DNA of 64,000 nucleotides from Diphasiastrum complanatum (GCA_029204225.1 CM055096.1:38523219-38587218), one strand, 5' to 3'. Shown: positions 1 through 11,420, numbered from the stretch's first letter. Numbers and translations are program-made. The notes: generated by a model from the letters alone, not told the origin.

Positions 1-1
1 A

Positions 2-806
2 GTGGGTTTAACACAGGTGAAGTATGTCAAAAAGTTGCTACACAAGTTTAGGTTGCAGGATTGCAAACCAGTAAACACTCCTATTGAACCAGGTAAAAAG
101 CTTTCTAAGCTTGATGAGTCACAGTCATTTGATGCTACGATGTATAGACAGTTAGTAGGGAGCTTCATTTACCTTACCACGACTAAACCAGATATATGCT
201 ATGTTGTTGGCTTTGTAAATCAGTTTATGGCAGCACCTACGGAAACGCATTGGAAGGCAGCTAAACGCATTTTGTTATGTGAAAGGCACTTCAGAGTATG
301 GCTTGATTTACAGGAAGCATGATGGTTTATCTGAGTTGTGTGGCTATGTGGATGTGGATTGGGGAGGTGACTATGATGATCGTAGATCCACCACAAGGTA
401 TGTATTCTAGTTTTGTGGTAGTTGCTTTTCCTGGTCTAGTAAGAAGCAAAGTACAATTGCTCTTTCCACCATAGAACCAGAGTATAAGGCAATGTGTAGT
501 GCAGCACATAAAGCTATATGGTTGAGACAAATCCTGGAAGAAATTGGCATGAAGCAGAAAAATCCCACGACTTTACATAGCGACAGTCAGAGTGGCATTC
601 AGGTAGCAAAGAATCCAGTGTTCCATGTGAGAACTAAACACATTGAAATTCAGTATCACTTCATATGTGAGAGGCTGCTGAGTCGTGAAATTCATGTTGT
701 TCATTGTAGCACAGAAGAACAACTAGCTGATATTTTCACTAAGCCACTTACTGGAGAAAAGTTTGATAAGTTTACATCAAAGCTTTCTGTACTAAAAGTT
801 TGTTGA
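2..806 (+). pseudogene. Ty1/copia reverse transcriptase C-end and RNase H (decayed)
   Basis: The sequence enters inside a copia pol gene. The first frame (2-322) shows the RT C-terminal signature, with CKPVNTPIEPG, YRQLVGSFIYLTTTKPDI and HWKAAKRIL. The frame then shifts near 320. A middle stretch resembling the RNase H start (GYVDVDWGGDYDDRRSTT) contains a stop near 410. The last part (492-806) carries the RNase H end, with HSDSQSGIQVAKNPVFH, TKHIEIQYHF and ADIFTKPL. The usual STEAEY reads as TIEPEY here, so the catalytic region is altered. A polypurine tract and LTR follow directly, which marks this as the 3' end of an element whose 5' part lies outside the window. Confidence 0.9.
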
Positions 807-850
807 CTTTAAAGCTATGTATATGACTGTATAAAAAGTAGACTCTACTT

Positions 851-860
851 TAAGGGAGAG
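851..860 (+). other. Polypurine tract of the first copia element
   Basis: The purine run TAAGGGAGAG lies 45 bases after the RNase H stop and just before an LTR start-like sequence. That is the normal position for the plus-strand primer of copia elements. Confidence 0.6.
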
Positions 861-861
861 A

Positions 862-1134
862 GTTAGAATTAAAGTAGAATCACTGTGTTACTGTATTGTG
901 GGTCCTATCAGTGGATAAGGATCAATTGGCCTCGCCATGAGGCAAGTCGACGGGACACGCGTCCCGCCAACGGCAACCTGGGTCATGCATGGGTTGCTTG
1001 AGTGAACAACTATATGTACAGTGTAATTTCATTTTGAGAAATACAGTTGCTATGTGAGCTTGCTGTGGAGGGTGTTTTCTGTCTGTGTTACTGTGTAGCA
1101 AAATCTGTGTTCCCGTGCAAAGCAAATTCTAAGT
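862..1134 (+). repeat. 3' LTR of the first copia element (short, ~270 bp)
   Basis: The segment starts with GTTAGAATT, where the expected leading T of TGTTAGAATT has mutated. It ends with AATTCTAA, the inverted partner of the start, so the ends match the copia LTR pattern although the terminal CA is lost. The right boundary is inferred from this inverted match. It precedes a minus-strand copia fragment of a different origin. Confidence 0.5.
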
Positions 1135-1139
1135 GGTAA

Positions 1140-1830
1140 CTCATAATAAGTCTTAAGAATTTCATAGTCGATTAAATCATTGTCTGCTATGTACTTTGAC
1201 TCATCGGATTTGACATCTCAAACTACTTTTATTCTGCCAGTTTCGAGTATGTAGACTCGATAATATGAAGAATGTAACTCGAATCCTACCAAAAAATCTT
1301 GTTCTGTCTTTTCATCGAGTTTCTTTCTCAATTTTTCTAGTATGTGCATATAAACTGCACATCCACATGTCCGAACATGAGCCAGATTTGGCTTCGACTT
1401 CCACCATATTTCATGAGGAGTTTTATCCGATATTCTACATTTCAGAATTCAGTTCTGAAGATAGTTCAATGTAGCTACTGCTTCCGCCCACAACTGCTTT
1501 GGTGCTTTTGCATGAGCCATCATACACCTGGCAGCCTACTGTACGATTTCTTCATTTCACAATTCCATTGTGTTGAGGTGTGTATGATGCAGTCTTCGTA
1601 TGCATAATACCTCGATCAGTACAGAAAGTTTCGAATTCATTGGAAATGTACTCACCTCCACGATCTATGCAAATTTGCTTTAACTTGTTGCCTGTCTGTT
1701 TCTCAGCCCAATAGGTATAATCACAAAAGCCTTTGATTTTGTATGAATAAAGTATACTACAACGAACTTGCTAAAGTCATCAATAAACTTTATGAAGTAC
1801 TTTGCATCACCTAAAGATAATATTCCGAAT
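1140..1830 (-). pseudogene. Copia integrase core, antisense fragment
   Basis: Read on the minus strand, this stretch gives a broken integrase core. It has FIKFIDDFSKFV near 1780, then ICIDRGGEYISNEF around 1640-1680 (the second catalytic Asp region), then YTPQHNGIVK near 1570 where the third catalytic Glu should follow, and MMAHAKAPKQLWAEAVAT around 1480-1540. Stops and frameshifts interrupt it. It abuts a gag piece at about 1835 with the protease and zinc knuckle missing, so it is either a deleted element or two fragments joined. Confidence 0.8.
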
Positions 1831-1838
1831 GGTCCATA

Positions 1839-2113
1839 AAAGGTAGAGCATCTTGAATAGAAAAACTTTGTACAACATTGGAGAACTCATCTCCAAGACC
1901 ATTCAAAATGATTTGAACAAGCTCATCATCTTGAATACCCTCACTTGTGATGGAAAGTTCTTTATTGTGAGACTTTATTCTCAAGACCTACTCTTGAGCA
2001 CTCTCATCACTCCCTTTAATGCTTTGAAGAACTTTATTTCTTAACATAAGCACTCTAGAGGTATTTTTGGATTCATAAATCCCTTTTAGATAGTTCCATG
2101 CCTCTTTGGCCGA
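1839..2113 (-). pseudogene. Copia gag (UBN2-type) fragment, antisense
   Basis: The minus-strand translation gives KEAWNYLKGIYESKNTSRVL, an SDESAQE segment, and then ELVQIILNGLGDEF and VVQSFSIQDALP, with one stop inside. It is closely similar in order and wording to the gag encoded at 53604-54632, so it comes from the same copia lineage. The region before and after this core is absent. The fragment joins integrase-like sequence directly on its downstream side. Confidence 0.82.
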
Positions 2114-2149
2114 CGTACAAGATAAGGATCAAGCCCTGAAATCATTGGA

Positions 2150-3368
2150 TTCAAGCCTCTGTTGGCTGACTCCAATGCGTACGTTAGAGTTACAGATGGG
2201 CATATCATCATAGTGGTTGTATATGTGGAGGACACTCTGATACTTTGCAGGAGTGAGCAGTTAATTGCTGAAGTAAAGACAGAAATCTCAACATTTTGAG
2301 ATAGTGGATCTGGGAGAAGCCAGGTGTTACCTAGGCTTACAAATTGAAAGGGACTATGAGGAAGGCAAGTTATACCTTCACCAGTCCAGATACACCTAGA
2401 AGATCCTAGAGGATTTTAGGATGTTAAACTACAAAGGAGCAAACACTCCAATGCTCGCGGGAACGGTGCTAACAAATGACGACTGTCCAAAGACTGAGGA
2501 AAAAAGAGAACAGATGCAGCTCACTCCCTACAAAAGGCTGATAGGTTCACTGATGTACCTTGCAAACAACACACGTCCTGATATTGCTTATGCAGTATTC
2601 AGGATGAGCCAATTCTGCACGAATCCAGGCTCAAGACATTGGAAGATTGCGAAACGAATTTTGCAATATCTTCAATTAACGAGGAATTATGGCTTGTGTT
2701 ATTGTCGTGGTGCAAGTCTCAGGATACTTTCCTACAGTGATGCTAGTTGGGCATCTCTCAGGGACGACTGTAAAAGCGTTTCAGGAGGATGCACCATCCC
2801 ATCAAGAGCAGTAGTTCTCTAGGTCAACAAGAAGCAGACCATTGTAGTCCAGTCATCCTGCGAAGCAGAGTACGTAGCAGCAGCAAAGATGGCCAATGAA
2901 ATAATTTGGCTAAGACAGTTTCTGGATGAATTGGGCGAAACAAGGAATGAGCCACTGATCTTGCAGATGGACAACACCTCCGCAATACACCTCATGAAGG
3001 ATCTCGTTTTCCATTTTAGGACTAAGCACATTGCGATCAAGTATCACTTGTTCAGGGATCAGATTGAGAAGAAGATGATGCAGACCACCTTCATCGGAAC
3101 GAAAGATATGGTTGCTGACATCTTCACAAAGGCTCTGGACAAAGGACTCTTTGAGAGGCAAAGGAGCAGTCTCGAGATCATAAGGCTACCATGCTTTGAG
3201 AGGGAGCTGAAGAAACAAAGTGTTTCTAAATACAAAGCCTTGCTAGCTTGCGGCCCCTCGACTGACGAACATGTTTGCGAAACTCAAATATCTGAAGACA
3301 CGAAACACAAAGAGTTTCACGAACATGAAAGTCAACGAAGACGAAGACCAACATGTTCACGAACTTGA
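2150..3368 (+). pseudogene. Copia reverse transcriptase-RNase H, degenerate
   Basis: The plus-strand frames show the RT palm at 2212-2241, where the YVDD box reads YVED. CYLGLQIERDYEEGKLYLHQ follows, then the RT C-terminal segment LTPYKRLIGSLMYLANNTRPDI (2518-2584), SDASWAS, and the RNase H motif SCEAEYVAAAKMANE. A TAG at about 2820 and an earlier frameshift near 2298 break the frame. The RNase H end has MDNTSAIHL, FRTKHIAIKYH and VADIFTKALDKGLFERQ. The tail to 3368 stays open but has no recognisable domain. It belongs to the same lineage as the minus-strand element at 10.5-15.6 kb. Confidence 0.88.
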
Positions 3369-3399
3369 ACATCTGAAGAGTGAAACATGAAGAGTCTCG

Positions 3400-4270
3400 C
3401 AAACATGAACGATCCACGAACTAGATTCCCTTGCGGTCCTATACGAGAGAAAGGCGAACGAGATAAACGAAACCCACGATGAAAACGAAACCCATTTTGT
3501 CCTCACGCTCCAAGGAGTACCACCAGAGATCACGCAAGTACCAGAAGTACAGAGATCTGACCTGATGGCATGACATCAATAGATACTCCCTAGGTCGTGG
3601 CTAAACTGCCACTCTTGTAATTCTCTGGTTAGTTGTAGATGGTTAATCACTCTAATCTTAGATTTGCATAGAGAGACTATACTTACTGAATAACACTTGA
3701 CATATATCAATAGGATACACAGTTTGTAACTATGTAAGAAAGAAGAACAAGAAGTAGTCTGATGCTAGTAAGCAATCAAGATGAAAAACAGAGAGAAGCT
3801 CCACCTGCATGCGAGAAGACAATTCTGTCTAGGATCAGAAGATCTGATTGTCCGCTAGTAAAGCGAGACTGATACTCGTGAGAGAACCGTGATTCTCTCA
3901 TGCCAATGCACTATGTGGATTTGATGCAGTGCCCTGAAGAAATCAGAGAAAATCAATATAGATTAATTTTTGCTTGTGTCTGATCTTGAATGTCGAATGC
4001 TTATGCTGTTTATTTTAATATCTCTGAGTTTTCTTGTTGAATTTTGCACCTTGGTTGAAATGAAGTCGAATGCTATATTATTTTTTATGACGTAAATCAG
4101 TAGTACCTGACTACTCTCTAGAGAATTGTAGGAGTGTTTCAGTTGGCAGTGCACAGCGAACGCATCTGAATTCCATCCGAATCTCGAAAGAGAGTTGCGA
4201 ATGTCTTCGTGAAATTTTTCTTCTCACAATTCTCATCATTCGTATCGGAGCACCGCTCGACTCCCAATAG
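3400..4270 (+). repeat. LTR-like region between copia pol and a primer-binding-like site
   Basis: No gene is visible here. The segment lies downstream of the RNase H fragment and is followed by a tRNA-Met primer-binding-like sequence on the same strand, so it has the position of an LTR. I could not fix its ends or find a second copy in the window. Confidence 0.3.
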
Positions 4271-4287
4271 TGCTATCAGAGCGCTGA
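4271..4287 (+). other. Degenerate copia primer-binding site
   Basis: TGCTATCAGAGCGCTGA differs by one base from TGGTATCAGAGC over the first twelve positions. That sequence is the usual complement of initiator Met-tRNA in copia elements. No gag follows it; the next 300 bases show no recognisable frame. Confidence 0.45.
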
Positions 4288-4624
4288 CTCAATTCTCTTC
4301 AAGATCCAGACTTCCAGAGAGTCAGAATGCCTATCGAAATATACAGATCTGTGGGATTTGTTAAATTAGTGCCTATTTTGATGGCTATTCTGATGCCAGA
4401 TCCTGTTGGCGATCCAATTTTTTAGTGCATTTGAAGGATTCCATATGGATGCTTGTTGCTCTTTCTGTAAAATTAACTTGTTACAACTATTTTTTGTGAT
4501 ACTAAACATAACAAACTACAATATTGGTTTTTGTTTTGCAGGTTTTATTATTAGTTATTGGGCCGATATTCATCATAGCATTTCAAGCAGATCATCATCA
4601 TAGCAGCTCCTTGGGATACTTTCA

Positions 4625-4703
4625 GGGTCGGAATGGAGCTCGGAATAGATTATGCTAGTTTTAACAGTATACCAGTGGCTATTTCGAGGCCTATTTTGAC
4701 CTC
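4625..4703. repeat. Hairpin repeat, copy 1 (diverged)
   Basis: The left arm near 4625-4646 (GGTCGGAATGGAGCTCGGAAT) is roughly complementary to the right arm at 4681-4703 (ATTTCGAGGC and TTTTGACCTC). Both arms match the better-preserved hairpins at 5002-5081 and 8629-8708, and the loop shares the word AGTATACCA. It forms part of a dispersed repeat. Confidence 0.6.
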
Positions 4704-4717
4704 GTTTGTCTCCTATT

Positions 4718-5100
4718 TTTTGTTGTAGATCCACATTTTGTAGTGTAGGACTACATTCAATTTTATTTACATTAGGATTTATGAAAACAGATCTATACAT
4801 CTTAAAAACAAATCTATAATTTTGTTTATAAATCTGTTGATAATGGGTTATATCCTATCTTTTGTTTGTGTCCTATCTTTTGTTGTAGATGCACATTTTG
4901 TAGTGTAGGAATACGTTCAATTTTATTTTACATTAGGATTTATGAAAATACAAATCTCTACATTTATTGATGAATCTGTTGATAATGGGTGAGAGTTAGT
5001 GAAGGTCGGAACAGACCTCGAAATATTTGGATCCGTTCAAGGCACTATACCATCTTTTATTTTGAGGTCCATTCCGACCTCTGCTCTTACATTCAAAAAC
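4718..5100. repeat. Dispersed repeat R1, two adjacent copies
   Basis: The block starting GTTGTAGATCCACATTTTG and containing TACATTCAATTTTATTTACA occurs at about 4724-4850. It recurs at about 4878-4990, followed by the hairpin at 5002-5081. The same block plus hairpin is found again at 8476-8760. No coding frame is conserved between the copies. Confidence 0.75.
5002..5081. repeat. Hairpin repeat, copy 2
   Basis: The left arm (AAGGTCGGAACAGACCTCG, 5002-5020) pairs imperfectly with the right arm (GAGGTCCATTCCGACCTC, 5064-5081) around a loop of about 35 bases. Each arm itself contains a short GGTC/GACC inverted pair. Confidence 0.65.
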
Positions 5101-5515
5101 AAATCTCTGGTAAACATTAGCAATTTGTGCTTGAACCATGCTAGATTATTACCACCTCAGCTGATATATCAAGATTACCCATCCTAGTTGATATATCAAA
5201 ATAAACAAAATGTGACTCAACACCACCACATTTTTTATATTCTTTTACCACATTGAGGCCTTCATGCTGCCTTCTTGATTATGTTTGTCCTTGAAATGCG
5301 ACACTTCTTTGCTAGTGTTTTTATGAACCCATTGGGGAACTCCATAGTTGGCCTAAGAAAACAAATGATTCCCATTCTCAACAATTCGTGGTATACATAA
5401 TTAATGTTTCAAGCTTACTAGTTCGTGCTACTCTGATTTGTAGGACTTTAATCTAGTCCTGTTATTTTAATTTACAGGATCATAATTTATGTGTTGTGTA
5501 TTGGTTATGTTTCAT

Positions 5516-5624
<109 letters not shown>

Positions 5625-5773
5625 TCATGAAAGAGTTATAGGTAACCAACACTCCCAATTCTAGAAAGGTATGTCCGATAAAGGCATGGTTCAAATGTTT
5701 CTTGTTGGACGATAAGTTCCATAAGAAAGCCCAAACGACGTAAGGAGGGAGCATGTGATGACATTCTGAAATA

Positions 5774-5775
<2 letters not shown>

Positions 5776-5863
<88 letters not shown>
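5776..5863. repeat. (AT)n microsatellite
   Basis: Perfect alternating AT tract of 88 bases. It occurs only in array unit 1, downstream of the conserved block, and could extrude as a cruciform. Confidence 0.98.
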
Positions 5864-6154
5864 CCATACGCTTTGGACGTTTTGATTAGCACTCTACTAT
5901 GTTCTTTTTTTTTTTTTCTCCTTGTGTGTGTTTAGGTTTTAGGATTTAGGATGCGCATGTGTGTGCGCGTGTGTGATGCCATTCATTTATGTTTCATGAT
6001 TATCAGTTCATGCTACCCTAATTCGTAGTATCTTGATTTATGTTTCATGCTTACTAGTTCATGCTACTTTGATTTATAGGATCTTAATCTATTCATGTTA
6101 TTTTAATTTGCAGGGTCATAATTTATGTAATGTGTATTGGTTATGTTTCATGCT

Positions 6155-6155
<1 letters not shown>

Positions 6156-6246
<91 letters not shown>
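6156..6246. repeat. (AG)n microsatellite in array unit 2
   Basis: Perfect AG tract of about 91 bases at the same place in the unit as the other GA tracts. Confidence 0.98.
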
Positions 6247-6248
<2 letters not shown>

Positions 6249-6732
6249 ATGAAAGAGTTAAAGATAACCAACACTCCTAATTCTAGGAAGGTGTGTAGCC
6301 CTTGTTTTCTTTCGATAAAGGCGTGGTTCAAATGTTTCTTGTTGGACGATGATTTCCACGAGAAAACCCAAACGCCGTAGGGAGGGAGCATGTGGTGACA
6401 TTCTGGAATAGAATCTAACTGTACGATTCTAGAGTTTGGATTAGCACTCTAGTATATTCTTTCTTTTTTTTCTCCTCGTGTGTATTTAGGTTTTAGGGTT
6501 TAGGGTGTGCGTGTGCGTGTGCATGTGTGATGCCATTTGTTTATGTTTCATGATTATTAGTTCATGCTACCCTAATTCATAGTATCTTGATTTATGTTTC
6601 ATGCTTACTAGTTCATGCTACTCTAATTTATAAGATCTTAATCTATTCATGTTATTTTAATTTGCAAGATCATAATTTATGTGTTGTGTATAGGTTATGT
6701 TTCATGCTTAGAAATATAGAGCGAGGGATATG

Positions 6733-6734
<2 letters not shown>

Positions 6735-6819
<85 letters not shown>
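6735..6819. repeat. (GA)n microsatellite in array unit 3
   Basis: Perfect GA tract of 85 bases, preceded by an imperfect purine lead-in (GAGCGAGGGATATGGG) shared with unit 4. Confidence 0.98.
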
Positions 6820-6821
<2 letters not shown>

Positions 6822-7046
6822 AAAGATAACCAACACTCCCAATTCTAGGAAGGTGTGTAGCCCTTGTCTTCTTCCGATAAAGGCGTGGTTCAAATATTTC
6901 TTGTTGGATGATAAGTTTAACGAGAAAGCCCAAACGCCGTAGGGAGGGAGCATGTGGTGACATTCTAGAATAGAATCTAATTGTACAATTCGGGAGTTTT
7001 GAGTAGCACTCTACTATGTTCATTCTTTTTTTCTCCAAGTGTGTGC

Positions 7047-7100
7047 TTAGGTTTTAGGGTTTAGGGTTTAGGGTGTGCGTGTGCGTGTGCGTGTGTGATG
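7047..7100. repeat. Interstitial telomere-like motif plus GT/GC run
   Basis: Unit 3 contains GGTTTTAGGG followed by two TTTAGGG repeats, the plant telomere heptamer, and then an alternating GTGTGCGT run. The other units have shorter versions near 5930, 6488 and 7590. Confidence 0.85.
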
Positions 7101-7296
7101 TCATTCGTTTATGTTTCATGATTACCAGTTCATGCTACCCTAATTCATAGTATCTTGATTTATGTTTCATGCCTACGAGTTCATGCTACTTTGATTTATA
7201 GGATGTTAATCTATTTATGTTATTTTAATCTGTAGGATCATAATTTATGTGTTGTGTATTGGTTATGTTTCATGCTTAGAAATAGAGAGCGGGGGA

Positions 7297-7300
<4 letters not shown>

Positions 7301-7390
<90 letters not shown>
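7301..7390. repeat. (GA)n microsatellite in array unit 4
   Basis: Perfect GA tract of 90 bases in the last array unit. Confidence 0.98.
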
Positions 7391-7393
<3 letters not shown>

Positions 7394-7642
7394 TGAAAGA
7401 GTTAAAGATATTTAACACTCCCAATTCTAGAAAGGTGTGTAGCCCTTGTTTTCTTCCGATAAAGACATGGTTCAAATGTTTCTTGTTGGACGATAAGTTC
7501 CACAAGAAAGCCCTGGAATAGAATATAACTGTGTGGTTCGGGAGTTTTGATTAGCACTCTACTATGTTTTTTTTTTCTCCTCGTGTGTGTTTAGGTTTTA
7601 GGGTTTAGGGTGTGCACGTGCGTGTGCGTGTGCTTATGGTTT

Positions 7643-8254
7643 TGAGTCAAAGCTACGAGGACAATACCAACATATAAATCAATTTTCATCTATATCAACC
7701 GCATACCCTAAACCCTAACAATATTGTGAACACACGAATTCATTGAGGATGCAAAGGGGGCTAATTGGCTCCGCAATCGAATTGTCTGTGCCAATAGGGT
7801 GTCTCGCCTAAAAATGACGACACCAAAGAGGCATATGGTATGCAGGCCGTTGACGTTTTTGAATCTCATGGTTCACCACATCGAAATGAGAAAAGTGTGT
7901 CTGCTACTTCAAACTCAATAACTATAAAAGATTGTATGAGGTTCATTTGGATTCAAACACATGTAACCACTTTGAAGTGTTGAGTTCAAAGTAGCAACAT
8001 CCTTTTCTCTCTTCGATGTTACAAACCATGTGGTTACAAGGACTGTCATGGGCCTACACACCATAGTCCTTTTTCATGTCTTCATAGAAGAGACACCCCC
8101 TCATTATGTACGAGTCACTTATGGGGCCAATGGGCCTCTTATTGATGTCTATTCCTCAATGTGGTTCAATCTGAATCATCATTGTTGTTTGAACTTGAAA
8201 TGGTCGTGAATTGACAATACATATGTGTTGGTATTGACGTTGTTGCTATGAGTC
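7643..8254. mobile_element. Fold-back element: ~610 bp imperfect inverted repeat
   Basis: The left half reads, in order, GAGTCAAAGCTACG, ACAATACCAACATAT, CATTGAGGAT, GGGTGTCTCGCCT, GCATATGGTATGCAGGCC, CATGGTTCACCACATCG and GCTACTTCAAACTCAAT. The reverse complements of these words recur in reverse order in the right half (for example GGCCTACACACCATAG, ATTGAGTTC-like at 7979, GTTGGTATTG at 8228, CTATGAGTC at 8247). All pairs are centred near 7949. Arms are about 300 bp with frequent mismatches. No transposase frame is present, so it is a MITE-like fold-back element or an inverted duplication. No target-site duplication was identified. Confidence 0.75.
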
Positions 8255-8312
8255 AGTATACATAAAAGTTTTGGCATCCGTTTTACAATACTCTATTTTT
8301 TTAGCCCATGGG

Positions 8313-8760
<448 letters not shown>

Positions 8761-8869
8761 ACCAACTCATAAATGCTAGATGGACATGGTGATATTTTTT
8801 TTTTTACTATTTTTGAAACTCCCCTTGCTCGTCTACAGTATTTATCTCTCTTATTTCGTTGCATCCATT

Positions 8870-10170
8870 ATGTCAGATGATGGCTCCCCTAGTCAGAGGT
8901 CAGGCCATAGTAGCGGGTCATCCCATCTTTCCTCTATGAATGAGAGTGATCTCATTAGCTACCTTGATCAGTTGCCTTCCTCGCAGTAGGAGAGGGTCTT
9001 ACAATGATTGAGGGCTCGACGCAAGGCTCCTCTCGATTGGTTGAGTACACATCATCGACCGAGTAGATTCAATCGACTCCTCGTATAGACCAGTCACATT
9101 TTTTTCCTTCCCGTGAGGGTCACTTCGACGAGGGTCACACCCCAACCCATTGCGCTACTGCCAGTGCTACCTCCAACATTCTCGGGAGAGAAGGAGCCGC
9201 CTCGGTGTTTCTTGTTATGGAGGATGTAGCGATGACCCTGATATCCCTGATGTGGTCATGAGTTTTGCACGTCCACATAGCATATCTTGTCATGGGGAGT
9301 CCCTACTTCAAGATACACTGATCCAAGAAACAACACGTACGTCACACAATACCGAGACTCCTACATTTGTCACACCTCAGATTCTCGCACGCCCACTTTC
9401 ACCCCTCATTTTTTCTCCCTCTGGGCCCACTACCACTGAGTTTTGTCCTTCCGACTATACTCTGTGGGATCACGTTTCACAATGAGGTTTTCAGCCCACT
9501 CCCCTCCAGTCCCCTCCTATCTATTCTCCTATTTCAATGTCCCCCCTTGGCTGTTCTCCCCTCGATACCCCCCCCTTCTCTATTCTCCCATCGGCGGAGC
9601 ATCTCCCACACCTGAGGCCATTCCCACAGACACTCCCAAGGCCACATCTCCCTTATCGGAGGCCACCCCCTTAGACACTCCCATGGCCACATCGCCACCA
9701 ATTGCCATCCCATCGTCGTATGACATAGATAGGGATGGTCACATCATTGAGAATAACCGTGGTAAGGTGGTCATCTCACGCATGAGGATGCTCATGTATA
9801 TCCACTTTCCCAGAGATATTCTTCATGACTGGAGCGATGTCAGCGATGACTGCAAGAATCGTGTCATTGACCAACTGCGTAGTGAATTCTCTGTCTCCTC
9901 CCAAGACATGGAATTTGCACATAAATGGATGAGGAGCCACATGGGAGCTATGATGAGCCACCGCAAATCGAAGATCAAAGATGCAGTGAAAGCCAAGAGA
10001 GGTAGGCCTTCCCACGTGGAGAAAGAGGACTAGAAGCATGCGAAGAAAGAGTATTGAGATAATGCAGAATGCTTTCGACAGCAGCGAGAGCCAGCCAGAG
10101 TCCCCGACTAGAGACCACGGGGCCTTCTCACTTGGGCAGTGGTGGCAAGAGATATTTTTGAGCCCACTTT
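8870..10170 (+). pseudogene. Ptta/En-Spm (CACTA) transposase-associated protein, copy 1, decayed
   Basis: The best part (about 9700-10170) encodes RDGHIIENNRGKVVISRMR, DILHDWSDVSDDCKNRVIDQL, a SEFSVSSQDMEFAHKWM stretch, and then a basic RGRPSHVEKED. This resembles the plant Transposase_24 (Ptta) family in its W..v....K..v...L..eF pattern, a family assignment made from memory of that pattern. A TAG at 10031 replaces the Trp codon found in copy 2. A second stop follows before the FRQQRE motif near 10075. Upstream (8870-9640) lies Pro/Ser/Thr-rich, frameshifted sequence that may be its N-terminal part. Copy 2 is at 15588-16049. Confidence 0.6.
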
Positions 10171-10179
10171 GTAAGTCTA

Positions 10180-10489
10180 TCCTATACCCATTTGTGTAAT
10201 TTGACTATTGCTTGTTTTTTTTTTTGCTCTTGGGATTTTTTCATAAGACACGTTGGAATAAAATGCTCTCTTTATATGATGGAATGTTTGTGCACCGATC
10301 CACCATGGGGCGTTCTCCTACACATGACGAGTATATGTATGCATATTCCCACGGTACATAGGCAGGACTTGAGTTATTGGAGAGGGCGTAAGTATAAATT
10401 CATGTGTCTTGTGCGTGCAAGAACAACAAGCTCCACATGGCAGAGATGACAAGGAGGAATAGAATAGGTCTAGTTAGTGTTTTTGCTCT
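10180..10489. other. Unassigned stretch
   Basis: T-rich at its start, with no coding frame or repeat that I recognise. It should contain the missing part of the copia 3' LTR if that LTR were full length, but no similarity to 14941-15205 is visible. Confidence 0.4.
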
Positions 10490-10830
10490 ATAGCTAGCCT
10501 TTTTGTCGTCCTCTACTTTCGTGTTAATCAAAAATGCATATTTATCTCTATTGTTTATCAGAGAATTACAAGACAAGTTGATACTAATCAACTAGTTAGT
10601 TATTCTCTGTTATCATTGTCTCCTTCAGCTAAGCGTGAAGTACAATACACCACCCTCGTCGAGCTACTCGTTGGCAGCGCGAATCTTTTGTTTCGTGTCT
10701 TGTTCTAGTGTGTTTCATCGTCTGGTCGTCAGACCGAATCTCGAACACCTTTCTTTCGGTCTTCGGGGTATGTTCAATCTTTGCTTCATCACCTTTGCGA
10801 CAAAGTTGCAGGAGTTCACAATTTCTGACA
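10490..10830 (-). repeat. 3' LTR of copia element C, truncated
   Basis: It starts on the minus strand with TGTCAGAAATTG, matching the 5' LTR start TGTTAGAAATTG. Shared words include AACTAGTTAGTTATTCTCTG and GTTGGCAGCGCGAAT. Similarity to the 5' LTR stops near 10490, so about 300 bp are missing. Confidence 0.85.
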
Positions 10831-10840
10831 CTCCCTCTTG
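10831..10840 (-). other. Polypurine tract of element C
   Basis: CAAGAGGGAG on the minus strand lies immediately before the 3' LTR start, the expected plus-strand primer. Confidence 0.85.
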
Positions 10841-10859
10841 AACCTTGTAACTTTGTATA

Positions 10860-11420
10860 TTTAATCCAATTATTTTTCATTGTCTTGCGAAGAGTGGTTT
10901 GTCAAGCGGCTTCATGAGTAAATCTACAATCATGTCTTTAGATTTTATGTATTGAACCTTGAGTTCTCCTTTCAAGATCAAGTCTCGAATATGATGATAC
11001 TTTAGAGGTATATGTTTTGTCTTTGAATGGAAAACAAGATCTTGGGACAAATATATGGCACTTTGAGAATCCGTCATCATTGTGCATGGTTATCTTTGTG
11101 GTATGCCAACTGCTTCCAATATCATCTGCAACCATCCTACCTCGTTCGCCATCTTTGAAACTACGACATATTTAGCTTCGCATGAGGATTGAGCCACCAA
11201 GGTTTGTTTCTTGCATGTCCAGCTGATTGCTACTCCGCACACAATCGAACATCCTCTTGTCATGGACTTGTTGTCATCTTTGCAGCTTGCCCAACTTGCA
11301 TCATTGTAGTGTTGTAGCTCAAATCCTTTCCTTCTTCTGCTTTTTAGGTTAATCCCATGTTTTGAGTACCCTTCAGATATTGCGGAATTCGTTTCGCCAT
11401 TTGCCAATGTGCCATGCTAG
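10860..11420 (-). pseudogene. RNase H of copia element C
   Basis: Two overlapping minus-strand frames give NDASWASCKDDNKS, SSCEAKYVVVSKMANEVGWL, DSQSAIYLSQDLVFH, TKHIPLKYHHIRD and a KPLDKPLFARQ end. The usual SCEAEY reads SCEAKY, so the catalytic Glu is a Lys. A frameshift near 11085 separates the two halves. Confidence 0.9.

Noticed and set aside
7683-7720. CCCTAAACCCTAA as a true telomere
   Set aside because: Only about two heptamers are present, inside the fold-back element; this is an interstitial motif, not a chromosome end.
9150-9615. Independent Pro/Ser-rich genes in three overlapping frames
   Set aside because: The frames are short and overlap; they are better read as the frameshifted low-complexity N-terminal part of the Ptta-like pseudogene.
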